Origin: Streptobacillus moniliformis DSM 12112
Lineage (GTDB): Bacteria > Fusobacteriota > Fusobacteriia > Fusobacteriales > Leptotrichiaceae
Assembly (NCBI RefSeq): GCF_000024565.1
Contig: NC_013515.1
Coordinates: forward strand, 974,497 to 1,038,496
Length of the DNA: 64,000 nucleotides
Reading direction: 5' to 3'
The notes beneath the pieces were generated by a model that worked only from the letters and a program-made list of their open reading frames with translations, made no database searches and was not told the DNA's origin. A program made the position numbers and the translations under genes. This document shows positions 15,666-22,277 of the stretch, piece by piece. Positions within the stretch are counted from its first letter, which is position 1; each line of letters begins with the position of its first letter.

Positions 15666-16073
15666 TTATTCCTTTAGCTTTTTTAATTGATTTTCTTGAG
15701 TTCGTTTTGCAGCTATATAATCTTTTGTTAATAGATCTTTATTTCTTCCCTTTTCCTTAGATTTTAAATTAATATCTTTACCATAAAATGATTTCATTTG
15801 TTCTTCTACATTTTCTCTCATTTTATTCTGTAATATTTCCAAACTTTCTTTTGTGAATACTTTTGTCTTTGCAACTCTTTTACTCAATCCTTTATCATAA
15901 TTTGCGATAGGAACTCCTATTACTTTCATATGAGGACTATTTTTATCATAACATATTACTGCACTGACAATTTTAAAATTCGGACATATTTCAACCAATT
16001 TTTCTAGTTGCTGTTTAAATATATCATTCATTAATTTTTTATCCTTGATATTTTTATTTTTCCAAAAGTCCAT
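15666..16073 (-). CDS. MobV relaxase, downstream fragment
   Basis: 135 residues from the first ATG (MDFWKNKN) in the second frame. It holds the conserved core NFKIVSAVICYDKNSPHMKV and KVFTKESLEILQNKMRE. The frame is open upstream of this ATG to the frameshift region, and there is no convincing ribosome site, so it is probably not an independent gene start. Confidence 0.6.
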   Translation of the reverse strand: MDFWKNKNIKDKKLMNDIFKQQLEKLVEICPNFKIVSAVICYDKNSPHMKVIGVPIANYDKGLSKRVAKTKVFTKESLEILQNKMRENVEEQMKSFYGKDINLKSKEKGRNKDLLTKDYIAAKRTQENQLKKLKE

Positions 16074-16102
16074 ATCTCCAACCTGGATAATAATTTCTGT
16101 TG

Positions 16103-16411
16103 CTAACTCAGTTTTTTTATCATCAGAAATTTTTCAAAATAATTTTTTATTTTTCTATCTTCTCTGATTTGTTTTTTATTGTATTCGTTTATAGAATGAG
16201 TAAATTCAGTTTTATATAATTCTTTAAAATCTTGAAAAGCTCCAGTTGTATTATTAGCTCCAATCAAAATATCATTAATTGATTTGTCAAAATTATTAGA
16301 ATTATATGCTCTTAAATTATTTTTTAATGCTCTGATTAAGTTTTTAGAATTATTAATTGCACTCTTACCATTTGAAATATGAAAACTATAAGATAAAGCC
16401 ATTTTAATCAC
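16103..16411 (-). CDS. MobV relaxase, upstream fragment
   Basis: 102 residues including the N-terminal motif ALSYSFHISNGKSAINNSKNL of MobV relaxases and the conserved YNKKQIREDRKI helix. It ends prematurely after KIKNYFEKF in the out-of-frame residues LMIKKLS. It starts 7 bases after the Bro-type gene, with GAGGTG as ribosome site. Start may be ATG 16411 or 16402 (MALSYS). Confidence 0.65.
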   Translation of the reverse strand: MIKMALSYSFHISNGKSAINNSKNLIRALKNNLRAYNSNNFDKSINDILIGANNTTGAFQDFKELYKTEFTHSINEYNKKQIREDRKIKNYFEKFLMIKKLS

Positions 16412-16418
16412 CTCAATA

Positions 16419-17099
16419 TTATAAATTCAATAAACTTGAAATAAATGCTTCTCCTTTTAGACTGAATTTAAATATATTTTTCTTATTTATTTTAAAATAT
16501 TTACCATAATTTTTATATCTATGTTTTCTATATAAATAAAGTACTTTTCCTTTTTTATATAAAAATCTTTTTTCTGTAAGAATTTTAATTAATTCATCTA
16601 CTTTCATTTCATATTTTTGTGCAATAAAACTAATACCAATATATTCTTTCCCTTCATCAAAAAATATTTCATATCCATTTATTTTATTTTCTAAAATTCT
16701 TAATTTTTTCTCTGTTTCTTTCATTAAATTTTCTATTCTTGATTTTATTGTAGCTTCATTGTCTTCTTTTTTAACTACGATGTATCCACCTTTTTGTCTT
16801 ATCGATTTAAGTATTTCTTTAACTTGCTTTTTAAATTTCTTTGCTATAGGCTTTCTACTTGCAAATAAGACTTCATATAGACCATCCTCGGTCAAATACC
16901 ATTGTTTATGAGTTCTACCATCTTCACGAGTTACTAATACTAATTCTTTTTCATCTTCATCAACTTCTTTAATCATTTGAGATACATTTGAATTTTCAAT
17001 TATTCTTGCTATTTCATTAGCATTAAATCTTGGAGATACTTCAGAACCAAATATTACCAATTCTACTCCCAGAATCTCTTTTCTATCTAAAATTTCCAT
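16419..17099 (-). CDS. BRO-N family antirepressor-like protein
   Basis: 226 residues from ATG 17099, which follows AAAGG by 10 bases; an in-frame ATG at 17117 lacks a ribosome site. Residues 1-105 are a BRO N-terminal domain: ILGVELVIFG, FNANEIARI, VTREDGRTHKQWYLTEDGLYEVLFASRKPIAKKFKKQVKEIL. Residues 120-226 are a lysine-rich C-terminal domain, probably DNA-binding, with EYIGISFIAQKYEMKVDELIKIL resembling phage KilA-C/ANT-type antirepressors. It probably counteracts a repressor during induction of the element. It is located just upstream of the MobV gene. Confidence 0.82.
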   Translation of the reverse strand: MEILDRKEILGVELVIFGSEVSPRFNANEIARIIENSNVSQMIKEVDEDEKELVLVTREDGRTHKQWYLTEDGLYEVLFASRKPIAKKFKKQVKEILKSIRQKGGYIVVKKEDNEATIKSRIENLMKETEKKLRILENKINGYEIFFDEGKEYIGISFIAQKYEMKVDELIKILTEKRFLYKKGKVLYLYRKHRYKNYGKYFKINKKNIFKFSLKGEAFISSLLNL

Positions 17100-17100
17100 A

Positions 17101-17484
17101 TTATAGTAACCTTTCATTTATATTATTATTTTTATTTATGATATATATTATATTTTCCGTGCAAATATAGTTGTCATCTGATATAGAAAATTTCATATCA
17201 TTCATTGACTTCTTATCATTTTTCATTTTTATTCTTGTGATCTTATATTCATTACCTTTCCATACAGTAATTTCTACATCATCAAGTTTATGTATTATTT
17301 TATTTTTAATATTCAAAAATAATAATAATTCTTTAAAAGTTTTTTGAGAATCTTTTTTATTAAGTGTTTTATTTTCATTAATACTTTTAATCCATTCTTC
17401 TTTAGAGATAGAATCTTTAAATCTATATCTATAAAAAAATAAAATTTCATTATTATTATTTTTTTTCAAATAAAATTCCTTCAT
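17101..17484 (-). CDS. Hypothetical ICE protein
   Basis: 127 residues, basic, mixed alpha/beta, no membrane segment: EEWIKSINENKTL then KTFKELLLFLNIK, and a strand-rich half with VEITVWKGNEYKITRIKM. Not recognised. It overlaps or abuts the Bro-type gene and sits in the leftward early operon. It has AAAGGAAATCAGAATG before the start, so it is likely translated. Confidence 0.5.
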   Translation of the reverse strand: MKEFYLKKNNNNEILFFYRYRFKDSISKEEWIKSINENKTLNKKDSQKTFKELLLFLNIKNKIIHKLDDVEITVWKGNEYKITRIKMKNDKKSMNDMKFSISDDNYICTENIIYIINKNNNINERLL

Positions 17485-17504
17485 TCTGATTTCCTTTCAC
17501 TTTA

Positions 17505-17690
17505 CTAACATTTATATTCTTTTCTTTCTAAAATATATTTTTTCATTCCTAATTGGTCTATTAAATAAACTACTCTTTCTTTATTTTTTTTAATTTTTAT
17601 AAATGGAAATACATCATTTTGTGCCATATATCTAACTTTATTATAATTTTCATTTATAGCCTTAGCAAAACTTTTTAAATTATATTTCAT
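17505..17690 (-). CDS. Small HTH protein, excisionase-like
   Basis: 61 residues, basic, compact, with an N-terminal NLKSFAKAINENYNKVRYMAQND helix-turn-helix and a PFIKIKKNKERVVYLID wing. This layout fits small winged-helix DNA-binding proteins (MerR/excisionase type, 'helix_turn_helix domain 17'). Such proteins often act as recombination directionality factors in ICEs. It overlaps the preceding gene by 11 bases. The excisionase role is inferred. Confidence 0.5.
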   Translation of the reverse strand: MKYNLKSFAKAINENYNKVRYMAQNDVFPFIKIKKNKERVVYLIDQLGMKKYILERKEYKC

Positions 17691-17913
17691 TTTCTACCTC
17701 CATAAAAAAATAATCATAAATTTGATTTTTAGAAATTGATAAATGTTTAATCATAATTAATATTTCAGATGAATTAAAATTTGAAATATTATTCATTTTA
17801 TTGTAGATAGTACATTTTTTCATTCCTGTTACACTACAAAAATTATCTACACTATCATAAAGTTGTAGTATTCTCCCTTTTAACTGCGAGTATTTAAAAT
17901 TCTTTTTTTTCAT
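17680..17913 (-). CDS. DUF739-like phage HTH protein
   Basis: 77 residues. LKGRILQLYDSVDNFCSVTGMKKCTIYNKMNN matches the pattern of DUF739/Cro-like small phage regulators (LKGRI..KYGT...FA..LGIS..T.S.KLNG). It has a paralog directly upstream at 17967-18131. Probably an early regulator transcribed from the leftward promoter at 18912-18940. Confidence 0.6.
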   Translation of the reverse strand: MKKKNFKYSQLKGRILQLYDSVDNFCSVTGMKKCTIYNKMNNISNFNSSEILIMIKHLSISKNQIYDYFFMEVENEI

Positions 17914-17966
17914 TTTTAACTACTTCCTTTCTCTCTTCTATAAAATATTCAAATATATCTTTTTTA

Positions 17967-18131
17967 TCAATATAATATTTTCATTAAAATATAAATGTCA
18001 TTTTCATTAAATTTAATTACACCATTTAATTTCTTATAAATTAACGATTTATTTAGATTATTTTCAAAACAAAAATTATTCACTGTTTTATATCTTTCAT
18101 ATATCAATTTTTTAAGTTTATTCTTAATCAT
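17967..18131 (-). CDS. Short paralog of the DUF739-like HTH protein
   Basis: 54 residues from ATG 18131: MIKNKLKKLIYERYKTVNNF then LNKSLIYKKLNGVIKFNENDIYILMKIL. It aligns along its length with the 17680-17913 protein (both have (V)(D/N)NFC near residue 20 and IY(N/K)K(M/L)N). It lacks that protein's C-terminal extension. The ribosome site is weak (AGAGAAAAA). A tandem gene duplication is likely. The gene is small, but paralogy supports it. Confidence 0.55.
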   Translation of the reverse strand: MIKNKLKKLIYERYKTVNNFCFENNLNKSLIYKKLNGVIKFNENDIYILMKILY

Positions 18132-18192
18132 TTTTTCTCTTTTCTTGTTACAAAATAATTTTTATATTTTTCAATATTTTTTAGTTTATTTT

Positions 18193-18543
18193 TTATTTAG
18201 AAAAATCTATTTTTTTTAAATAAAGTAAATTAGGTTTTCCTAATCCTCTCCTTTCTTTTTCAAGTAGCTGATAATATTCTAACTCTTTTAAAATTTTAAT
18301 TGCACTATTTTTACCAATATGAAACAAACACATTATTTCATTTATTGAATAAATTAAATAAATATTTCCACTTTTATCTATCCAATTATTCTTTAGTGAT
18401 ATTTGTAATCTATCTAACAACATTCCATACATTAATTTTGCTTCTAAACTTAATTCTTTAAATTGTTTATCATAAATTAAATCTTTTGGAATAACTAAGA
18501 AACTTTGATAACTAATATCTGAAATTTTAAATTTTAAACTCAT
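18193..18543 (-). CDS. RepA_N-type replication initiator domain protein
   Basis: 116 residues matching the RepA N-terminal domain of Firmicutes plasmids: FLVIPKDLIYDKQFKELSLEAKLMYGMLLDRLQISLKNNWIDKSGNIYLIY, then a winged-helix part (SINEIMCLFHIGKNSAIKILKELE) and KERRGLGKPNLLYLKK. Full RepA_N initiators are usually 250-400 residues, so this one is domain-only. It may start autonomous replication of the excised circle or act as a regulator. It starts with GAGGAGAAAA before the ATG. Confidence 0.8.
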   Translation of the reverse strand: MSLKFKISDISYQSFLVIPKDLIYDKQFKELSLEAKLMYGMLLDRLQISLKNNWIDKSGNIYLIYSINEIMCLFHIGKNSAIKILKELEYYQLLEKERRGLGKPNLLYLKKIDFSK

Positions 18544-18680
18544 TTTTTCTCCTCTAATTTATCTTTACTTCTTTTATAATTAATTTTTTTTAATTTTTTA
18601 TATAAATATAGATCTATTATTATAATATTTATATTTTTTACTAATATTCATATTAATATTATTCTTATTAGTATTATTAG

Positions 18681-18719
18681 GGTTTATTTTTTAAACCTTT
18701 TGAAGTTTATTTTTTAAAC
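18681..18719. repeat. Two copies of a GTTTATTTTTTAAAC palindrome
   Basis: GGTTTA-TTTTT-TAAACC (18681-18697) and GTTTATTTTTTAAAC (18705-18719) lie in tandem, the second across the stop codon of the 18714 gene. The rest of 18544-18680 is extremely AT-rich with runs of TAATATT and holds no reading frame; it could be part of a replication origin or the promoter region of the RepA-like gene. A related GTTTATTTTTTAAAATAAAC lies at 13694-13713. Confidence 0.55.
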
Positions 18720-18872
18720 CTCTGAATTTTTAACTTTAGTACTAAAATTCAATCCTTCCAAAAAACCTTTTAATTTTAACAATTCATTCTTATTCAATTT
18801 CTTTATTAATTCAATAATTTTCTCTTTTTCTATTATTTCATCATCAGTTATAATTATTTTTATTTTTGCCAT
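18714..18872 (-). CDS. Small hypothetical protein, first gene after leftward control promoter
   Basis: 52 residues from ATG 18872 (MAKIKIIITDDEII), chosen because AAAGGAA precedes it by 9 bases; an in-frame ATG at 18896 has none. Basic, with a helix-rich centre (KEKIIELIKKLNKNELLKLKGFLEG). Not recognised. As the first gene of the leftward operon it occupies the position where Cro-like or antirepressor genes often sit. Confidence 0.55.
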   Translation of the reverse strand: MAKIKIIITDDEIIEKEKIIELIKKLNKNELLKLKGFLEGLNFSTKVKNSEV

Positions 18873-18902
18873 TTTTAAATTCCTTTCATTTTTCAAGTTT
18901 TC

Positions 18903-18998
18903 TTTGTGTACATTATATTTTATTTTGTGAATTATGTCAACCTTTTTTTACACTTTGTGAACTTTTGTGTTGACTTTTTTTTAATACCTCTGTATAAT
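18903..18998. promoter_or_regulatory. Divergent promoters with repeated TTTGTG operator half-sites
   Basis: Leftward: TTGACA (18935-18940), 17-base spacer, TATAAT (18912-18917), a full consensus. Rightward: TTGACT (18970-18975), 17-base spacer, TATAAT (18993-18998). The interval holds four TTTGTG copies (near 18903, 18924, 18954 and 18965), two followed by AA and overlapping both promoters. This is a lysogeny-type switch, and the repressor at 19022 is the obvious candidate to bind it. Confidence 0.8.
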
Positions 18999-19021
18999 TT
19001 AATTAAAAAGGAGATCAACTG

Positions 19022-19369
19022 ATGAATAATAGGGTAAAAGAATTAAGAAAAAAATTAAAATTATCTGGAGATAAATTTGGTTCTAAATTAGGTGTTAAAC
19101 GATCAACTATATCTAATCTAGAAAATCAAACACGAAATTTAACAGAACAAATGATTAAATCTATCTGCCGAGAATTTAATGTCAATGAAGAATGGCTAAG
19201 ATACGGTAATGGTCCTATGTTTAATTCATTAAAAGAAATTTCACTTGATGAATTAGCTTTGGACTTAACACCCTTAGAACTTAACATCATAAAAGCATAT
19301 TTTTCACTTGATAAAGAAATAAGACAAAAAGCTATTGCTCATTTTCTTGATTGTTTAAATAAATCTTAG
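19022..19369 (+). CDS. XRE/CI-family repressor
   Basis: 115 residues. The N-terminal HTH_3 domain (5-62) reads RVKELRKKLKLSGDKFGSKLGVKRSTISNLENQTRNL, followed by NVNEEWLRYGNGPMF, the standard end of phage CI/Cro-like HTH domains. The C-terminal 45 residues are helical and probably dimerise; there is no LexA-type peptidase part. It is the first rightward gene from the divergent control region, with AAAAGGAG as ribosome site. It probably represses the leftward operon and itself. Confidence 0.85.
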   Translation: MNNRVKELRKKLKLSGDKFGSKLGVKRSTISNLENQTRNLTEQMIKSICREFNVNEEWLRYGNGPMFNSLKEISLDELALDLTPLELNIIKAYFSLDKEIRQKAIAHFLDCLNKS

Positions 19370-19926
19370 TCGCTAAAAATCATACAAAATATCCTTTATC
19401 ATTTTTATCTAGTAGTGTAATTAATTCATCTACTAGTTTTTTATTTTTCAAATAATTGCTCTAAATTTATTTCAAAAAATTTTATCAACAGACAATTAAA
19501 GTATTTTTTCTAATTTTTTTATTTATTTCACAATCAATTCTTATTTATATGATTTTCACATTTCGTCTTAATTTCCTTTATTTTTAATTTTAAGGGCTTT
19601 TTTATATTTCAACTATAATTTTAGCTTTTTTATATTTTCGAGCCTTCTAGGGGTATAATTTCGCAAATTTAAGCTATGCATTTAAAATTTGCTTTATCAT
19701 TTTTTGAAATATAATTTATTTTTCATTTTCAGATATTTTTAAAATTTATAATTCCAATCTAACATTACCCAAAAATTATTAGCATTTTGCTAATATTTTT
19801 ATTAAAAAATATATATTTTTAACTGTATTATACATTAAATATTAGCAAAAAGCAACGATTTTTTTATAAAATAATAGATTTTTAATATGTAAATATAGTA
19901 AAATTTTAGATAAGGAGTGTGATAAA
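19370..19926. other. 557-bp gap with operator-like repeats and a possible gene remnant
   Basis: No intact gene is seen. On the minus strand, 19380-19510 carries two out-of-frame pieces, FFEINLEQLFEK then stop, and KKLVDELITLLDKNDKGYFV then stop, that look like a decayed regulator C-terminus (weak). ATTAGCA-TTT-TGCTAAT (19778-19794) is a perfect inverted repeat, and a half-site ATTAGCAAAAAGCAAC follows at 19841-19856. These are likely operators for the repressor gene at 19927. A partial inverted repeat GCAAATTTAAG/TTTAAAATTTGC lies near 19663-19692. Confidence 0.5.
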
Positions 19927-20319
19927 ATGAAGAAAAGTTCAAATTTTAAATTTCGTTTAAAAGAAGCACTTAAAATTAAAAATATTAGCCAAAGAATGCT
20001 AGCACTTCAGACTAATCTTGCACCAGCAACAATTGCTAATTATCTTAACGGAAGAAATTCTGCTAAATATGAAAATATAGAAAAAATATCAAAAGTCCTT
20101 AATGTAGATCCTCAATGGTTAGACGGATACGATGTCCCTTTTTCAAATCTATATGCTAATTACTCGTTTACAGCAGAAGAAAAAAAATATTTAGATAATT
20201 GGTTAAATACTAATCAACTTTATTTTGATTCATTAAATATTACTTCAATAGATAAAGAAAATTTAAAACAAGCTATGATTGAAAGTTTTATTAGGTCTTT
20301 AAAAAATAAAGATAAATAA
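19927..20319 (+). CDS. Second XRE-family repressor
   Basis: 130 residues with an HTH_3 domain at about 9-68: FRLKEALKIKNISQRMLALQTNLAPATIANYLNGRNSAKYENIEKISKVLNVDPQWLDGYDVP. The LNVDPQWLDGYDVP end is typical of phage repressors. The C-terminal ~55 residues (TAEEKKYLDNWL...) are helical. It has the strong ribosome site AAGGAGTG. It precedes a small gene and the integrase, so it may control integration and excision separately from the first repressor. Confidence 0.83.
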   Translation: MKKSSNFKFRLKEALKIKNISQRMLALQTNLAPATIANYLNGRNSAKYENIEKISKVLNVDPQWLDGYDVPFSNLYANYSFTAEEKKYLDNWLNTNQLYFDSLNITSIDKENLKQAMIESFIRSLKNKDK

Positions 20320-20336
20320 AATTTTTAGGAGGGACA

Positions 20337-20630
20337 ATGAAAAATAATTTAAAAAATTATGAATTAATTTATCGTAATTTTGAACGAGTCGAGTATGGCA
20401 TTTTAATTAATGCAGATAATTACTATATTTTAGTTATTAATTATAATAACACTAAGAAAAACAAAAGACTTATAATTAAGTTAATGAAACATTACATTAA
20501 AATCAAAAAAAATACGACATTAATCACTAGACAAAATTTGGAGAGATTTCATAATTTTGTCTTTTTTTGTATAAAAAATAATACAAAAAGAAAAGGAAAG
20601 AAATATGGGAAAATTAAAATTACCAAATAA
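20337..20630 (+). CDS. Basic hypothetical protein overlapping the integrase gene
   Basis: 97 residues, very basic, strand-rich start (YGILINADNYYILVINY) and a Lys/Arg-rich end. Not recognised. Ribosome site AGGAGGGAC. Its last 26 bases overlap the integrase start, so translation may be coupled. The position beside int suggests a recombination accessory, but no DNA-binding motif is clear. Confidence 0.6.
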   Translation: MKNNLKNYELIYRNFERVEYGILINADNYYILVINYNNTKKNKRLIIKLMKHYIKIKKNTTLITRQNLERFHNFVFFCIKNNTKRKGKKYGKIKITK

Positions 20631-21666
20631 ATTTGGTTCCATTAGTAAATTAAGTGGAAATAGAAGAAAAAGATATATGGTCAGATTATCATTACCTTTA
20701 GATGAAAATGGTAAACAAAAAAGATTAATATTAGGTTACTATACAACATATAACGAGGCATATAAAGCACTTATTGAATACAGTTCAACCCCACTAAATA
20801 TAGAAGATGCAAAAACATTTACAATAAATGTATTATTTGAAAGATTTAAAAAAGAAAAAGAAGAAACTGTTTCTAAAGAAACATTTAAAAGATATACTAG
20901 ATCATTTATTGATTTCAATTATTTGTTTGATAAACAAGTTAGAGAAATAAAATATGACGATATTCAAAAAACACTATCTAAACAAGTTAAAGCTAAAAGC
21001 TTAAGCTCTTTAGTAGTTTGGAATTGGATATTTGAAGAATCAATAAAACTTGATATTATTAACAAAAATATAGCAACTCATTTAAAAGCTTCAAATAAAG
21101 TTACAAAAACTATCGAAAGAACAATTTATAGTTCAGAAATTATAAATAATATTTGGAAATTAACTTTAGAAAATAATTTTGTTGCAGATATACTTATTTG
21201 CCTTTTATATTCAGGATTAAGAATTTCTGAATTACTTGAAATAACTAGAGAAAATGTTCATATAAAAGATAGATATTTAATAGCTGGAAAAAAGACTTTA
21301 GCTGGTAAAAATAGAGTCGTTCCTATTCATAAAAGAATAATACCAATTATAGAAAAATACCTAAAAATTTCTGAAGAAACATCTTCAAAAATACTTTTAG
21401 GGAAATATAATCAAAACGGATTTTATGGTAAAATAAATTCTGCAAGTTTTAGATATTATTTCTATGATTTTATGGAAAAATTAAATATAAAAATGAATAT
21501 CCACTCTACTAGACATACATTTATTTCAAAAATGAAATCCCTAGAAGTCAATGATTCAAAACTAAAAAGAATTGTTGGTCATAAGGGAAATGATATAACT
21601 GATAATGTTTATACAATATATAGTGCCGAGGACTTAATTCCAATTATAGATTTACTAGAATATTAA
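20605..21666 (+). CDS. int: Tyrosine recombinase integrase
   Basis: 353 residues. Residues 12-60 form an AP2/Arm-type DNA-binding domain (RRKRYMVRLSL...KRLILGYYTTYNEAYKAL). A SAM-like core-binding domain covers about 72-165, and the catalytic domain follows with Arg206 (GLRISEL), Lys235 (LAGKNR), His300-x-x-Arg303 (HSTRHTF), His326 (GHKG) and Tyr336 (NVYT). All six catalytic residues are present. It inserts and excises the ICE, here next to rplS. Transcribed toward the boundary. Ribosome site AAGGAAAG. Confidence 0.95.
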   Translation: MGKLKLPNKFGSISKLSGNRRKRYMVRLSLPLDENGKQKRLILGYYTTYNEAYKALIEYSSTPLNIEDAKTFTINVLFERFKKEKEETVSKETFKRYTRSFIDFNYLFDKQVREIKYDDIQKTLSKQVKAKSLSSLVVWNWIFEESIKLDIINKNIATHLKASNKVTKTIERTIYSSEIINNIWKLTLENNFVADILICLLYSGLRISELLEITRENVHIKDRYLIAGKKTLAGKNRVVPIHKRIIPIIEKYLKISEETSSKILLGKYNQNGFYGKINSASFRYYFYDFMEKLNIKMNIHSTRHTFISKMKSLEVNDSKLKRIVGHKGNDITDNVYTIYSAEDLIPIIDLLEY

Positions 21667-21676
21667 CCATTTTAAT

Positions 21677-21720
21677 TTGTTGCCAACTTGTTGCCAACTT
21701 GTTGCCAACCTGTTGCCAAC
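21677..21720. repeat. Four tandem 11-bp repeats at the ICE end
   Basis: TTGTTGCCAAC repeated at 21677, 21688, 21699 and 21710 (the last begins CTG) without spacers, 10 bases after the integrase stop. The 11-bp period places each copy on the same DNA face. Arm-type integrase sites or an att-core accessory array is the likeliest role. Confidence 0.9.
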
Positions 21721-21779
21721 ATAACAGTTTTTTAACCATATTATAAATATATCTTATTTTTTAAAGAATTTTATAAACA

Positions 21780-21806
21780 TAGAAAAAACCTAGCTTTCGC
21801 TAGGTT
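21780..21806 (-). terminator. rplS terminator at the chromosome-ICE junction
   Basis: AACCTAGC-TTTC-GCTAGGTT (21787-21806), followed on the minus strand by TTTTTTCTATG. It ends rplS transcription and marks the first chromosomal feature beyond the ICE. Confidence 0.85.
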
Positions 21807-21812
21807 ATATAA

Positions 21813-22172
21813 TTATTTTCTAATTTCTTTAATTCTTGCTGCTTTACCACTTAATCCTCTTAAGTAATATAATTTAGCTCTTCTTACTTTACCTATCTTC
21901 TTAACTTCGATTTTATCGATTAATGGAGAGTTAATTGGTATTATTCTTTCTACTCCAACTCCTGAAGATACTTTTCTTACTGTAAAGCTTTTTTGAATAC
22001 TTCCTCCAGAAATTCTGATTACTATACCTTCAAAAACCTGTATTCTAGTTTTGTTTCCTTCTTTTACTGTATAGTGTACAGCTACTGTGTCCCCAGCTTT
22101 AAATTCTGGTAAATCTGATTTTAAGTATTCTTTTTCTACTAATTCTATTAATTTCTCTTTCAAGAAATTCAC
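21813..22172 (-). CDS. rplS: Ribosomal protein bL19
   Basis: 119 residues with the bL19 hallmarks: [64 protein letters not shown] and [20 protein letters not shown]. It sits at the 30S-50S interface of the ribosome. The start is GTG at 22172 after AGAGGAAGG. It is a single gene with its own terminator, and it is the flank of the integrated element. Confidence 0.98.
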   Translation of the reverse strand: MNFLKEKLIELVEKEYLKSDLPEFKAGDTVAVHYTVKEGNKTRIQVFEGIVIRISGGSIQKSFTVRKVSSGVGVERIIPINSPLIDKIEVKKIGKVRRAKLYYLRGLSGKAARIKEIRK

Positions 22173-22277
22173 ATCCTTCCTCTAAAACATTCGTATTTTC
22201 ATCATTGAAAACAGCGGAATATTCGCTTAATTTACTTATAGATAATATCATATTTAAAAATATTTTTCAAGTATTTT

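Larger units (their letters stand above)
15666..16411 (-). pseudogene. mobV: MobV-family relaxase interrupted by a frameshift (or -1 frameshifted gene)
   Basis: Two overlapping frames together make a MobV/Pre-type relaxase of about 245 residues. The first frame (16411 to 16103) starts MALSYSFHISNGKS and stops at TAG. The second continues the family sequence: DDKKTELATEIIIQVGDMDFW, then NFKIVSAVICYDKNSPHMKVIGVPI with the His/Pro-His motif, then GLSKRVAKTKVFTKE and KGRNKD. Just before the stop lies ATA-AAA-AAA-C, a correctly phased A_AAA_AAA slippery heptamer; a -1 shift there joins the frames exactly. The best family fit (EKFSDDKK) suggests instead a lost T in the TTT run before CTGATGAT. MobV proteins often have longer C-terminal coiled coils, so it is also short. 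Confidence 0.75.
1..21760. mobile_element. Integrative and conjugative element, right part (left end outside window)
   Basis: A contiguous block of conjugation genes (VirB2/3/4/8/9/10/11, VirD4), two relaxase genes, a RepA_N replication domain, phage-like regulators and a tyrosine integrase sits directly next to housekeeping genes that begin with rplS. The integrase points toward the chromosomal junction and is followed by four tandem 11-bp repeats and then the rplS terminator, so the right boundary lies between about 21,720 and 21,787. The left end is not in the window, so no att duplication can be verified. A plasmid assembled into the chromosome is possible, but an ICE is the simplest reading. 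Confidence 0.85.

Noticed and set aside
21677-21720. Short CRISPR array
   Set aside because: The four repeats are only 11 bp and have no spacers; no cas genes in the window.
21667-21812. tRNA or tmRNA gene as the integration target
   Set aside because: No cloverleaf or tRNA 3' end seen around the integrase; only the rplS terminator.
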